Below are positions 32,938 to 42,995 of a DNA stretch of 64,000 bases, piece by piece. Both the position numbers and the translations under genes were made by a program. The notes beneath the pieces are model-generated. The model was given only the letters and a program-made list of their open reading frames with translations, was not told where the DNA came from and searched no databases. Source of the DNA: Paenibacillus rhizosphaerae (GTDB taxonomy: Bacteria; Bacillota; Bacilli; Paenibacillales; Paenibacillaceae); contig NZ_JACHXJ010000006.1 in assembly GCF_014192015.1 (NCBI RefSeq), positions 62,001 to 126,000 of the forward strand. Direction: 5' to 3'. Numbering within the stretch: the first letter of the stretch is position 1; each line of letters opens with the position of its first letter.

Positions 32938-34605
32938 TTATTTCGCTAGTTTATCATAAGCCGTCTGCAAAATTTCCAGGTAACGGTCCAGCTGCAGGTC
33001 TTTCAGGCCTTTCACATAAGCATCCCAGTCTTTGTCCAGGTCTTTGTTGCCGGTCACAAACTGCAGTTCATTTTGCTCAATATAATTTTTCAGGTTGGTC
33101 TGCAGCATGCTGGCTTCGTCGATTTCGGTTGGATCGATCCAGACGGACCAAATGGGGAAGATTTCTTTAGGCTCATGTCCCTGGTACAGAAGCGTGGCGT
33201 TGTACAGTCTGCGCTCATAGCCGTCCGAAGCGTAAATGTCGGTGCCCTGTACCCAGGTATCGCGGTATTCTTTCGGCATGTAGAAATGCCCCATTCCGCT
33301 CCATCCCGCATTGTGCGGCTGCTCGCCTTCCTTCGTCGGAATCGTTTTGACCATCGGCTTGACGCCTTCACCCAGCGCTTTGTCTCCCGGCTCCGGATCC
33401 GTCCAATCGATGCCTTTCATACCGGTTCCGGCATTGGTCTGCCCTTCGGGCGTGAACATATAATCCACCATTTTGATTAATGCGATCTGCGCTTCTTTGC
33501 TTGCTTTATTCGTAATCACGAATTTGGCTCCGGAAGTTACGCCTCCGGCATCATGCGTGGCATACGAAATGCCGTTCGGACCGGTCAGTGGCGGCAGCGC
33601 GTTATAATGTGCGGAACGGGTGTTGCCTGGATCGATATTGATAAAGATGGCCGGATGCATGCCTGCTCCCGCACCGAGAATTTCGGCACCGGCATTTTCG
33701 CCGACTTTTTTGAAGGCCTCCGCATTTTGCGTAAATGCGCCCGGGTCGATCAGTCCTTCATCATAAAGGGACTTGACGTATTTCAATCCTTCCTTCCACT
33801 CCGGCGTAATAGCGGCGGACTGCACCTTTCCGCTGCTCATCGTCAAATAGTTCCGGTCGTCGTCATAAATAAAGCTGTTCATCAGATAAGGAATGATACG
33901 GACGCCGAAGTCCTCCGTCGAGCCGCTGAGCGGTACTTCGTCGGCTTTTCCGTTGCCGTTGGGATCCTTTGTTTTGAAAGCCTTCAGAACCTCTCTGAAT
34001 TCCTCGGTGGTCTTCGGCTCTTGAAGATTGAGCTTTTTCAGCCATTCCGTATTGAGCCACATTTTGTTCGGATAGGAACAGTGGAAGCATTCGGTATAGG
34101 CCCCAAGCCCATAAATATTGCCGTCAGGGGCCGTGACAAGAGCTTTCATTTCAGGGCTCTCTTCCATCGCCTTCTTGATGTTGGGCCCGTACTGGTCGAT
34201 CAGATCGTTCAGAGGAATCAGTACTCCTTGCTGCCCATATTTCAGAACGTCAGCCTGGGAAAATTCGTCGATGTAGGCTGTAAGCAGATAAGCATCAGGG
34301 TAATCGCCGCTTGCCAGCGAAATCTGGCGTTTCTCCTTGGCCCCGTCGGAAGGGTTAATCTGCCATTTAAACTGAATGTTGAATTTGTCCTCGACGAATT
34401 CGGTAAACTTGTTCGTCGGAATGTCGATTCCCGACTCCTGAACAGCGAACACGCTGACCTGTACAGGCTTCGACGATCCTCCGTCGGCTGCGGTACCGCC
34501 TCCCTGTGCGTTGTCCGGGCTATCTGTCTTTTTGCCCGAGCAGCCGCTGATGACGATGAAGGTGGCCATCAGCAGGATAAACATACGTATTAGGCTCTTT
34601 TTCAA
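32938..34605 (-). CDS. Extracellular sugar-binding lipoprotein (LplA-like)
   Basis: A 555-residue solute-binding protein. The signal peptide ends with ISGC (lipobox Cys22), followed by a Ser/Gly/Asp linker. The mature part (VSVFAVQESGIDIPTNKFTEFVEDKFNIQFKW ... GDYPDAYLLTAY ... GVLIPLNDLIDQYGPNI) is the typical LplA architecture. It starts at TTG 34605 with AAGGGAG eight bases ahead. It belongs to the importer with the two permeases upstream on the same strand. Its ligand is probably the oligosaccharide released from galactosylated or fucosylated glycans and cut by the GH110, GH95 and GH-D enzymes around it. Confidence 0.9.
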   Translation of the reverse strand: MKKSLIRMFILLMATFIVISGCSGKKTDSPDNAQGGGTAADGGSSKPVQVSVFAVQESGIDIPTNKFTEFVEDKFNIQFKWQINPSDGAKEKRQISLASGDYPDAYLLTAYIDEFSQADVLKYGQQGVLIPLNDLIDQYGPNIKKAMEESPEMKALVTAPDGNIYGLGAYTECFHCSYPNKMWLNTEWLKKLNLQEPKTTEEFREVLKAFKTKDPNGNGKADEVPLSGSTEDFGVRIIPYLMNSFIYDDDRNYLTMSSGKVQSAAITPEWKEGLKYVKSLYDEGLIDPGAFTQNAEAFKKVGENAGAEILGAGAGMHPAIFINIDPGNTRSAHYNALPPLTGPNGISYATHDAGGVTSGAKFVITNKASKEAQIALIKMVDYMFTPEGQTNAGTGMKGIDWTDPEPGDKALGEGVKPMVKTIPTKEGEQPHNAGWSGMGHFYMPKEYRDTWVQGTDIYASDGYERRLYNATLLYQGHEPKEIFPIWSVWIDPTEIDEASMLQTNLKNYIEQNELQFVTGNKDLDKDWDAYVKGLKDLQLDRYLEILQTAYDKLAK

Positions 34606-34723
34606 TCGAATCGCTCCCTTTTTAATAGTTCTGCAGCAAGCTTGTAATGCCTTCCGATCATTTAAGATTGCACCACCTCCTTGCTGAAATGGACTTTATA
34701 TCACGACGGACCGGCCAGCATAT

Positions 34724-35632
34724 TTATCCTTTGACCGACCCGACCAGCATCCCCTGCACGAAATAGCGCTGCACGAACGGGTATATAACCAGCACTGGAA
34801 GGGTCGCGACCACGATCAGCGCATATTTCAACAGCTCGGCCAGCTGCTGCTTCTGCACCATCGCCATGGCATCCATCGTTCCTCCCGAGCTGTTGTTTTG
34901 GATAATAATGCTCCGTAGGACCAACTGCAGCGGGAACAGGTCTGCGCTTCTTAGATAGATCAATGCATCGAAGTAGGCATTCCACTGCCCGACGGCGTAC
35001 ATCAGCACCAGCACGGCAACGATCGGCTTGGACAGCGGGAGCACGACGCTTCGAATGAACCGGATGTCGCTGCAGCCGTCGATTTCGCTGGCCTCCAGCA
35101 GTTCTCCCGGAATCGACGATTGAAAAAAGGAGCGGGCGATAATTACCTGCCATACCCAGATGGCGTTGGGAATCAGCAGCGCCCACCTGGTATCGATCAA
35201 GTGCAGGTCTTTAACGACCATATAAGTAGGAATTAGCCCGCCGCTGAAAATCATCGTAAAGGTGATGATCATCATGAATACGTTGCGCCCGAAGAGGGAC
35301 CTCCGGGACAACGGGTAGGCAATCATGACGGTCAGCGTGACGCTGATCAGAGTGCCTGCCGCGGTATACATAATCGAGTTTAAATAGCCCGTCATAATTT
35401 CCTGCCTGCTGAACAGCACACGGAAGCCCTCGAATGAAATATCGACCGGCCACAGCCATACCTTTCCGGAGGTGACCGCCGCCGGACTGCTGATGGAGCT
35501 GCTTAAAATATAGACGAGCGGATACAGAACCGCCAGGACGACCAAGATCAAAATGGTGTAGACGATGCCTAAAAACAGGCGGTCGCCCTTCGACTCCTTG
35601 ATTGCTTTTCCTCCTGCGAGTTGAATGGTCAT
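34724..35632 (-). CDS. ABC sugar permease, LplC/YtcP type
   Basis: A 302-residue permease with six helices. The EAA loop is IPGELLEASEIDGCSDIRFIRSVVLPLSKP, and the C terminus VQRYFVQGMLVGSVKG is the family ending. AAGGAG stands seven bases before the ATG. It follows the LplB-type gene by 15 bases and precedes the binding-protein gene by 118 bases. Together they form the second sugar importer of the window; again no ATPase gene is present. Confidence 0.92.
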   Translation of the reverse strand: MTIQLAGGKAIKESKGDRLFLGIVYTILILVVLAVLYPLVYILSSSISSPAAVTSGKVWLWPVDISFEGFRVLFSRQEIMTGYLNSIMYTAAGTLISVTLTVMIAYPLSRRSLFGRNVFMMIITFTMIFSGGLIPTYMVVKDLHLIDTRWALLIPNAIWVWQVIIARSFFQSSIPGELLEASEIDGCSDIRFIRSVVLPLSKPIVAVLVLMYAVGQWNAYFDALIYLRSADLFPLQLVLRSIIIQNNSSGGTMDAMAMVQKQQLAELLKYALIVVATLPVLVIYPFVQRYFVQGMLVGSVKG

Positions 35633-35647
35633 ACCTTTGCTCCTTCC

Positions 35648-36589
35648 TTACCAAATGCTGTTGTTCGTCAGCCTCTTCGCCAATCCATTCACGGTCAGCA
35701 GCAGGATGAGGTTGATGACGGAATTGAACAGGCCGACGGCCGTAGCAAAGCTGTAGTTTGCGTTCAGCAATCCGATCCGGTACACATAGGTTGCGATAAT
35801 TTCCGAATTTACCTGATTCAGCGGATTTTGCAGAAGATAAACTTTCTCAAATCCGATCGCCATGACGTTGCCGACATTCAAAATTAGAATAATGACGATG
35901 GTCGGAACGATGCCCGGCAAATCGACGTGCCAGATTTTCTGGAACCGTGAAGCGCCGTCCACCTTTGCCGCTTCGTACAAGGTCGGGTCGATGCCCGCCA
36001 GGGCCGCCAAATAGATGACCGCGCTGTAGCCGGCCGTCTGCCAAATGTCGGACCAGACATAGATGGAGCGGAACATGCCCGGGTCGCCCAGAAAATTCAC
36101 GGATTCCAGCCCGAAATAATTCAGAACAACGTTGGCGAAGCCCAGCCTTGGGGACAGAAACAGCATGACGATCGACACCATGACCACCGTGGAAATAAAA
36201 TAAGGGGCAAACGTGACCATCTGCACGAATTTCTTGAATCTATTCCCGCGTAATTCGTTAATCATCAGCGCCAGGATAATCGGAATCGGAAACCCGGCAA
36301 GGATCAAATAACCGCTTAGCAACAGCGTGTTTTTGAGCAATGTCCAAAACAGCGGATTTTCGAAGAACAGTTCAAAATGCTTGAAACCTACCCATGGACT
36401 GCCCCAGATCCCCTTAATTACGTTATAATCCTTGAATGCAAGGACTGCGTTAAGCATCGGGTAGTATTTGAATATAAGGAAAAATAACAGCGGAGGAATC
36501 ACGAGCAGATAGAGCTGCCAATGCCTCTTCATGCTTTTACCGGCGATCTGCCAGTAACTGACCTTGCGCGCATTGCTTTCGCGCTTCAT
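35648..36589 (-). CDS. ABC sugar permease, LplB type
   Basis: About 313 residues with six helices (LYLLVIPPLLFFLIFKYYPML first). The EAA loop is IDPTLYEAAKVDGASRFQKIWHVDLPGIVPT. The start is uncertain. ATG at 36589 (MKRESNARKVSYW) gives the usual family length but has no ribosome site. An in-frame CTG at 36613 lies nine bases after GGGGGG, and the frame is open further up to 36718. It is the first gene of the importer operon, placed after the terminator of the membrane AraC sensor gene. Confidence 0.88.
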   Translation of the reverse strand: MKRESNARKVSYWQIAGKSMKRHWQLYLLVIPPLLFFLIFKYYPMLNAVLAFKDYNVIKGIWGSPWVGFKHFELFFENPLFWTLLKNTLLLSGYLILAGFPIPIILALMINELRGNRFKKFVQMVTFAPYFISTVVMVSIVMLFLSPRLGFANVVLNYFGLESVNFLGDPGMFRSIYVWSDIWQTAGYSAVIYLAALAGIDPTLYEAAKVDGASRFQKIWHVDLPGIVPTIVIILILNVGNVMAIGFEKVYLLQNPLNQVNSEIIATYVYRIGLLNANYSFATAVGLFNSVINLILLLTVNGLAKRLTNNSIW

Positions 36590-36805
36590 CGGAATTGCGG
36601 CTTGCTTGTTCAGAATAATAATCCCCCCTATGCCATCAGCGTGGATGCGTAATGAAATGACAGCGTTTTCTTTCTTGCTTGAGCATAGGGGATACCATGG
36701 ACGTTTGAACAGGTACACTTCCGTCGTTTTGCATCCAATTTCCCCTTTTTTAAGGGTCCATCACTCTAAGCGGTGTACATATTTCCTCCTCGGCTTCCGC
36801 GCGCA

Positions 36806-36843
36806 CAAAAGCCGCATCGTCCTCCAACGGATTCTGCGGCTTT
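36806..36843 (-). terminator. Terminator after the membrane AraC sensor gene
   Basis: On the minus strand AAAGCCGCA, an 18-base loop, TGCGGCTTTT. It separates the regulator transcript from the permease operon. Confidence 0.75.
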
Positions 36844-36855
36844 CAAGAGTAGGTG

Positions 36856-39147
36856 CTATTCGTCCAGCGTCTGCCTGTACACGCTCGGCGTCACGCCAAT
36901 TAATCGCTTGAACGCCCGGCGGAAAGAATGGGAGCTGTTGTACCCCACCCGGGCGGCGATATCGTCGACCGTGTGACTGCTCTCTTTGAGCAATTCAGCA
37001 GCTTTCTCCATGCGCACCTTAATCAGATGGTCCGAGTAATTAACCCCGGTCACTTCTTTAAATAACTGAGAAATGTATTTTTCCGGCCGTTCCACATATT
37101 CGGCCACCCGGTACAGGGTCAGATCGGGATTGGCGTACATTTCCTCCGTGTACTGGTACATCCGCTGCACCAGTTTGGCATGAGAGTCCTTTTTCTTGTT
37201 GGCGATATAACCGCACAATGTGGCGGTAATGCCTTTGATCTCCGCCTGAACGGAATCCAGCGGCTCGGCGGAGCCGATGTCAATGACCCTCCGCTTCACG
37301 GCTTCCAGCATGTTCGACTCCTGGAAGACCTTCTGATCGAGCAGCTTGAGAAAGGTTCCTTTGATCTCGCCGACGAGCTGATGCTTCATCTCGACGGACA
37401 ACTCGCGTCTTGCGATATTTTGCTCGAAAATACCGTCGATGATCTTGCCAGCCTCCTCTTCTTCCCCGGCCCGGATCGTGCTTGCCAAGCGCTGCTCCGC
37501 GTCGAGCGGGTAATAATACGTCGTGTTTTCGATGCGCGCTTCATGATTCCACAGCATGCCCTTGGCGTTCACAAACACGGCATACTCCAGCGCCTGCTTG
37601 GCCTGCTCGAACGATTGGCTCACATCCATCAGCGTCTCAAAAGCCTCGCCGAAACCAGCCTGGATGGAAACCTTGTATTCCTGGAACACGTGCTGGATCA
37701 GTTCTTCCATTAAAGCGGTGATCCGCCCCTCTTCCTCCTGCCCCGGCTCCCGGTCCTCGTTACAGAAAAACAAAACGACAAGCTTATCGGATCCGAGGTC
37801 GGTTATCGGCAGCGGACCCGCGATTTCCAGCAGCGCTTGTTTCATGAGGAGGCGAGTGGCGCTCAGCTCGTTCAAAATTTCCACACTGTCCATACCCGAG
37901 TATCCGTTAATGCAGAGAATGCCTGCATAACCGATTTCCTTTTCGAGCGGAATGTTGGCCTGTTTGGCAGCCGCCACGATTTCATCGCGCGATTCGAATT
38001 CGCCCGCAATGAGGCGCTTAATGAACGCATCGCGGACGAGCGGAAGCTGAAGGGTCAGCTCGCCTTCAAGCTGTTTGTTTGTCTTGATCATATTGGCGAT
38101 ATTGCCGCTAAGAAAATCGTACGCATTCCTTTTCTCCAGCTCGTCCCGGCCGAACTGTTCTTTGATAATGCCGATCATGCTTTGAATCGGAACGCTTTGA
38201 CGACGCGCCAGCAACAGTCCTACCAGCAGGCCGATCAGCATCGTCCCTCCGGTAAGGATAAAGGTTGCGCGCTTGATCTTGTTGGCGTTCTCCATTAGAG
38301 TGGTCCGCGGAATGCCGGCCTGGTACACCCAGCCGTTCTTGTCCGAACGGGTCGTGATGACCAGGTCATCCTTATAAAATTGGCTCGTTTTATTGGCATC
38401 AAAAGCCGGGTCATCCTTCAATTTGTCCACATACGACGGAACGTTCCCTTGGAGCGCCAGCGTATTGCCTTTACTGTCATAGATATGTACCCATCCGCCA
38501 TATCCTTTGGTCAGACCTGAGAGCAGACCGGTAATGGTTTTTTCGTCGATCACGACCACTACGCTGGCCGGCGAGGAATCGTTGAAGCTGTCGAGCGGCA
38601 AGGACTGCATAAACGTAATGACGGAAGTATCCATTCCCCTCTCCGTATAGGCGGTCAACGGCTTGATTTCGGAGCGGTGGGTCTTTTGCAGAACCTGCGT
38701 CTTCCATTCGTCAAATGACAAATCGTCATAATGAAAATATTCGTAATAATGCTCCGGCCGGAAAGTGGAGCCTGAAGTCAGGATCAAATCGTAATTGGCC
38801 AAATAAATATAATAGTTTTGAAGAAAATCGTTGGTTTGCCCAAAGGTCAGCACGTTCCGCATCGCCTTCCACAATCCGTACACATCCTGCACTTGATGGC
38901 GGTCGTTCATCAGCATATTCATTTCCTGGTTGATGGCGATTTGCCGGGTCATGCCTTCCACCTCCGCCATCCGGTGCTCCAGCAGCTCCTGGCTCTTTTC
39001 CAGCTGAATCAAGCTGTTGTCGATCGAGATGGACTGTGTAACGGATATCGAGGTGAGGTAAGAAATGTAACCTCCCACACAGGGGATCAGAAGAATGACG
39101 ATATAAGAAATCAAAACATTTCGAAAAACGCTGGAACGTTTCAGCAT
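36856..39147 (-). CDS. Membrane-bound AraC-type regulator (YtdP/YesS-like)
   Basis: A 763-residue one-component sensor-regulator. A first membrane helix (about 11-30) and a second (about 288-310, FILTGGTMLIGLLVGLLLA) flank a Cache-like extracytoplasmic sensor domain. A cytoplasmic middle region of about 330 residues follows. The C terminus has the AraC double helix-turn-helix (LTLYRVAEYVERPEKYISQLFKEVTGVNYSDHL and VDDIAARVGYNSSHSFRRAFKRLIGVTPSVYRQ). Such proteins stand beside LplA/B/C importers in Paenibacillus and switch them on when substrate is sensed outside, so it likely controls the operon 31001-36589. A GGGGGG ribosome site precedes the start, and a catabolite-type palindrome lies just upstream. 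Confidence 0.92.
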   Translation of the reverse strand: MLKRSSVFRNVLISYIVILLIPCVGGYISYLTSISVTQSISIDNSLIQLEKSQELLEHRMAEVEGMTRQIAINQEMNMLMNDRHQVQDVYGLWKAMRNVLTFGQTNDFLQNYYIYLANYDLILTSGSTFRPEHYYEYFHYDDLSFDEWKTQVLQKTHRSEIKPLTAYTERGMDTSVITFMQSLPLDSFNDSSPASVVVVIDEKTITGLLSGLTKGYGGWVHIYDSKGNTLALQGNVPSYVDKLKDDPAFDANKTSQFYKDDLVITTRSDKNGWVYQAGIPRTTLMENANKIKRATFILTGGTMLIGLLVGLLLARRQSVPIQSMIGIIKEQFGRDELEKRNAYDFLSGNIANMIKTNKQLEGELTLQLPLVRDAFIKRLIAGEFESRDEIVAAAKQANIPLEKEIGYAGILCINGYSGMDSVEILNELSATRLLMKQALLEIAGPLPITDLGSDKLVVLFFCNEDREPGQEEEGRITALMEELIQHVFQEYKVSIQAGFGEAFETLMDVSQSFEQAKQALEYAVFVNAKGMLWNHEARIENTTYYYPLDAEQRLASTIRAGEEEEAGKIIDGIFEQNIARRELSVEMKHQLVGEIKGTFLKLLDQKVFQESNMLEAVKRRVIDIGSAEPLDSVQAEIKGITATLCGYIANKKKDSHAKLVQRMYQYTEEMYANPDLTLYRVAEYVERPEKYISQLFKEVTGVNYSDHLIKVRMEKAAELLKESSHTVDDIAARVGYNSSHSFRRAFKRLIGVTPSVYRQTLDE

Positions 39148-39164
39148 GATGTCCCCCCTTGGTT

Positions 39165-39178
39165 TGATAGCGCTATCA
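39165..39178. promoter_or_regulatory. Catabolite-responsive element (cre) in front of the AraC sensor gene
   Basis: TGATAGCGCTATCA is a perfect 14-base palindrome that fits the CcpA consensus TGWNANCGNTNWCA at every position. It ends 18 bases before the start codon at 39147, where CcpA would block transcription. Confidence 0.6.
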
Positions 39179-39354
39179 TTTTGTGGGTTGAATGATGTAT
39201 TGTCAGCTCATGCAGCGTACATTCCATAATAAAGCCTTGATCGCAAATTTGTATAGGTACACTCCAGCCAAAAGGTACATTTTCCCCTATAACGCGGTTA
39301 GAATGCAGGATCACCGGGACTGGACAGGCCGCAACGCATGATCCGTTGATATAG

Positions 39355-39391
39355 AAAAGACAACCGCAGCCCTCCGGCTGCAGTTGCCCTT
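39355..39391 (-). terminator. Terminator after the GH95 gene
   Basis: On the minus strand AACTGCAGCC, loop GGA, GGGCTGCGGTTGTCTTTTC. It lies 35 bases beyond the GH95 stop. Confidence 0.8.
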
Positions 39392-39424
39392 ATACCTAAA
39401 GTTCCACCGAAGCTATAGCCCGGC

Positions 39425-41764
39425 TCAGCTTGTTCGTCCGGCAGCCGTACTCGCGGCGAGCGCTTCATCCAGCGTATGCACCGCGCCGGCGGTCAGATTC
39501 AGTGTTACGCTCCGATCCCCGCAGTACACCTGAACGGTTCCGCACGACAATGCCTGAATACGGGCCTTGATAAGCTTGCCGTGCTTCCACGTCAAATCCA
39601 CTTCCATGTTTCCTTTGGCCCGGAGCCCCCGAACTTCCCCGTCCGGCCAGCTGTCCGGCAGCGCCGGCAGCAGATGGATTTCCCCCGCATGGCTCTGCAG
39701 CAGCATCTCCGCGATCGCGGCCGTCCCGCCGAAATTGCCGTCGATCACAAAGATGTTCGTCTCCGCCCCGGCGATCCCCGACTTGGAATAGGTCAGCATA
39801 TTATCCAGGCACAGCTCGCCGATCAAATGGGCGATATGATGCTCGGCCCGGCTGCCGTCGTGCAGTCTGGCGAAAAACAGGCCGAATAAGGCGGCGGTGA
39901 ATTCCACGTCCTCAAGGTCGATCCGCTCCATGCGGTTGTGCAGCGTTACCCGCGACGCCTCTGCCAGTTCCGGCGTATGATGCGGCGTGATCTGGCTGCC
40001 GGGATACAAGGCAAACAGATGCGCCAGATGCCGGTGCTCCGGCTGGGCTTCGCCGTAATCCTCAAGCCATTCCTGCAGCTGGCCGCGCCGGCCGACCTGC
40101 AAAGGAGGCAGCAGTGAGATGGCGTCCTCCCACTTCCGCTGCAGCTCGGGATCCACGTCCAGTTTTCGGGCTGCATTCAGGCAGAAGTTAAAGAGATCCC
40201 GAACCAATACCTGGTCCATCGTCGGCCCCATCGAAAGCTGCTGCGACCCTTCTTCCGGGGAGCCGGGATAGAAGCTGTTCTCCGGCGAGTTGGAGGGCCC
40301 GGTCACCAGCCATCCGAATTCCGGATGCACGGTCATGTAGTCCAGGAAAAAGGCTGCGGCTTCTTTCAGCACAGGATACGCCTCTTCAGCAAGGAAAACA
40401 TCGTCGAGGCCGTATTCGTAATGCTTCATCAAATGGGTGGCGATCCAGAGGCCGCCCGTTACGTTCAGCCCCCACGACGTTTCCCATCCCGGGGAGCAGA
40501 AGCCCCAAGCATTCGAGAACACGTGGGCCACCCAACCTTCTGCGCCGTAATACTGCCGTGCGGCTGACCGGCCGGCCTGGGCCAGCTCCCGGACGTAGCG
40601 CATCAACGGCTCGTGGGAATCGCCCAGATTGGCAATTTCCGCCGGAAAATAGTTCATCTGCGTATTAATGTCAAGATGATAGTCGCAGCTCCAGCCCATG
40701 CGGCACGCTTCCCCGTCATTCCAGATGCCCTGCAGATGCAGCGGCAGCGGCGAGTCTTGGCGCGATCCGGCAATCATCAGATAGCGGCCGTACTGGAAGA
40801 AGAGCGCGAACAGCGCCGGATCATCCGTCTGGCCCGCCCGGAAACGGCGCATCCGCTCATCGGTCGGCAGGCCGGCTGCCACGGACGTGCCGAGATCCAG
40901 CTGCACCCGCTCCAACAGCGGCCGGTAATCGGCGGCATGGTCCGCCTTGAGCCGGTCATAGCCTTTGCCCAGCGCCTGTTCCAGCTGGCGGAAGCCCGCT
41001 TCCTTCCATGCATCGTCCTGCTGGCGGTAATCCGTGTGCACGGTGGTGTAGACCCATACCTCTTCCGCCCGCTCCACCCGGATCGTTCCGGACGAAGCCA
41101 GCACGCTTCCTCCCCGGGCCTGAACGCGCACGAGTCCGCTGCTGGACACCCCACAGGTCCCGTCGCTGTGCACGGTTTCCACCGCTTTACCGGTGAAGGC
41201 CAGCATGTCCGGCTCCCGGGCTTCGCTGCGGAATTCTTCTGTCCGCCCCTCCAGCCGGAGTGTGAACGTGAGCCCTTCCGGGTCCTCGCTCCACAGCCGG
41301 GACGCCATCAGATCGTCCGCATGGGAAATGAACATCTCCCGCTCAAACCGGTATCCGTTCATGCTGCCGGCGGAACGCGCCTCGGCCTGCAGCAAATCCA
41401 GCTCCCGGCGAATTTCCGTTTTCCCTTCCGAGGCAGCCGGAGGCCATTCCAGGATGATGTCGCACAGGCTCAAATTCGTGCCGAAGTTGCGCTTTGGCGG
41501 CTGCAGTTGCTCCTTCGCCAGCTTGTCGCCGCCGGCGTAATCGCCTGCAAAAAAGCGTTCGCGCATCCGCTTCAGGTCCTCTTTCGTATTGGAGCGGCCG
41601 TGGCAAGGCTCCGCTTGTCCCGACCAATACGTCACTTCGGTCAGGCTCCAAATTTCCTTATGCGGAGCCGATATCATCATGCCGCCCATTCTTCCGTTTC
41701 CGAGCGGCAGTCCCTGTGCCCAGCCCGCTGCGGGCCCCGCATACCAAAGCTTCAAGTCATTCAT
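39425..41764 (-). CDS. Alpha-L-fucosidase-type enzyme, GH95
   Basis: A 779-residue enzyme without signal peptide. GH95 enzymes release alpha-1,2-L-fucose by inversion; some members act on alpha-L-galactose instead. The family order is clear: N-terminal beta domain starting LKLWYAGPAAGWAQGLPLGNGRMGGMM, then the (alpha/alpha)6 barrel with LPLHLQGIWND, CDYHLDINTQMNYFPAEIANL (the Asn pair that helps catalysis), SWGLNVTGGLW, GWLVTGPSNSPENSF (near the catalytic Glu) and IDGNFGGTAAIAEMLLQSH near the end. GGAGG lies seven bases before ATG 41764. It is divergent from an AraC regulator. With the GH110 enzyme it could strip both terminal sugars of Gal-alpha-1,3-(Fuc-alpha-1,2)-Gal structures. Confidence 0.92.
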   Translation of the reverse strand: MNDLKLWYAGPAAGWAQGLPLGNGRMGGMMISAPHKEIWSLTEVTYWSGQAEPCHGRSNTKEDLKRMRERFFAGDYAGGDKLAKEQLQPPKRNFGTNLSLCDIILEWPPAASEGKTEIRRELDLLQAEARSAGSMNGYRFEREMFISHADDLMASRLWSEDPEGLTFTLRLEGRTEEFRSEAREPDMLAFTGKAVETVHSDGTCGVSSSGLVRVQARGGSVLASSGTIRVERAEEVWVYTTVHTDYRQQDDAWKEAGFRQLEQALGKGYDRLKADHAADYRPLLERVQLDLGTSVAAGLPTDERMRRFRAGQTDDPALFALFFQYGRYLMIAGSRQDSPLPLHLQGIWNDGEACRMGWSCDYHLDINTQMNYFPAEIANLGDSHEPLMRYVRELAQAGRSAARQYYGAEGWVAHVFSNAWGFCSPGWETSWGLNVTGGLWIATHLMKHYEYGLDDVFLAEEAYPVLKEAAAFFLDYMTVHPEFGWLVTGPSNSPENSFYPGSPEEGSQQLSMGPTMDQVLVRDLFNFCLNAARKLDVDPELQRKWEDAISLLPPLQVGRRGQLQEWLEDYGEAQPEHRHLAHLFALYPGSQITPHHTPELAEASRVTLHNRMERIDLEDVEFTAALFGLFFARLHDGSRAEHHIAHLIGELCLDNMLTYSKSGIAGAETNIFVIDGNFGGTAAIAEMLLQSHAGEIHLLPALPDSWPDGEVRGLRAKGNMEVDLTWKHGKLIKARIQALSCGTVQVYCGDRSVTLNLTAGAVHTLDEALAASTAAGRTS

Positions 41765-42041
41765 CCGATATCCTCCATTCCCCCAGCCGATCCGGCTTCT
41801 TGAACTTGGCGCTGCGCAGCCGCCGGTTCAGAGGCCTGGCAAGATGGCCAGAACGGGTCTCCACTACAATTTATTTGCGGATTCATCCGCCATTTTATTA
41901 TTTTCTTGTTCCGGTACCTTCGAAATTATCGTATCATTTCTATGAGTCATCCGTCTTTGCTAACGCATCCATTGATTTGTCAATTTATCCGCCAATCTCA
42001 TTTGAGCCATCCTTACCCTATGACACAAAGGAGCGAATCGT

Positions 42042-42908
42042 ATGAACAAAGCATTATCCGAGATCACTCCATTCGTAGGCGACTCCATGAGTTATCTGTA
42101 CGACGGCAGCAGCAACGAGCATCTGCGCGCAGGCAGCGTGTACGCCCTTCACTTGTTTAATGAAGGCCCCGGGGAAATGGAGGTCGACGGGATCAAATAT
42201 CCAATTGAGCGGGGGACGCTCATTTTTTTGCGTCCGGGCCAGCCGCATGCTTTTCACATTCGCCCGTCCCATCCGCTGCCTTCGTATAATCTGTATTTCG
42301 ATTTATGGGATGACGCCGATCCGCTCTCTCCAAGCCGGTCATTCATCCATGCGCCCGACCCGTTCGTCTTTGACCGATTGTCTGCAGAGCAGCCCTGCGA
42401 TGAATTGGATCGGCTTCCAAGCGTCTTCTCGCTGCGCGCGCATCCCCATTTGTATGATGGATTCGCGATGATCGCCCGGGCGTACAGCGAATCCAAGTTT
42501 TACCGCAGCGAAACGGTGAACAGTTTTCTGTACGGCTGGATGCTGTCCTGGCACAACGCCGTGAACGTGCAGCATCCGAGCGATTACCGCATCGTCCGCC
42601 TGCTGGAGTATTTGAACAGCCGTCCCGAGCATGGACAGTCGGTTGAAGCCTGGTCCCGGTTCTGCGGCCTGAAACGCACCTATTTCCACGAGCTGTTCCT
42701 GCGCGAGACAGGGATGACCCCGAAGGCCTACCATCATCAGCTTGTGATGAAGCGGGCGGCCCATATGATCGTCGAAACCGACCTGAGCGTTACGGCGATT
42801 GCGGAAAAGCTGGGATATCCCTCCATCCATCCGTTTACCCGGCATTTCAGCAGTTTTTACGGTACAACCCCCAGCCAATACCGGCTGAATCCGCGGCACC
42901 GGATATGA
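42042..42908 (+). CDS. AraC-family regulator
   Basis: A 288-residue regulator. The N-terminal cupin has AGSVYALHLFNEGPGEMEVDG, RGTLIFLRPGQPHAFHI and SYNLYFDLW. The C terminus has the double helix-turn-helix, QSVEAWSRFCGLKRTYFHELFLRETGMTPKAYHHQLVMKRAAHMI and VTAIAEKLGYPSIHPFTRHFSSFYGTTPSQYR. AAAGGAG lies eight bases ahead of the ATG. It is divergent from the GH95 gene with a 277-base intergenic region, and probably activates it in response to a sugar such as fucose. Nothing palindromic stands out in that region. Confidence 0.93.
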   Translation: MNKALSEITPFVGDSMSYLYDGSSNEHLRAGSVYALHLFNEGPGEMEVDGIKYPIERGTLIFLRPGQPHAFHIRPSHPLPSYNLYFDLWDDADPLSPSRSFIHAPDPFVFDRLSAEQPCDELDRLPSVFSLRAHPHLYDGFAMIARAYSESKFYRSETVNSFLYGWMLSWHNAVNVQHPSDYRIVRLLEYLNSRPEHGQSVEAWSRFCGLKRTYFHELFLRETGMTPKAYHHQLVMKRAAHMIVETDLSVTAIAEKLGYPSIHPFTRHFSSFYGTTPSQYRLNPRHRI

Positions 42909-42922
42909 GTCCGGGGAAGGAA

Positions 42923-42963
42923 TAAAAAATCGCGCATCCGCTTGTCAGCCGGAATACGCGATT
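42923..42963. terminator. Bidirectional terminator between AraC and aldo/keto reductase genes
   Basis: AAAAAATCGCG and CGCGAT arms, with an internal GCATCCGCTTGTCAGCCGG part. A six-base T run follows on the minus strand. Confidence 0.75.
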
Positions 42964-42995
42964 GGGTTGGTCATGCTTGCTCTGATAGATGCTGC

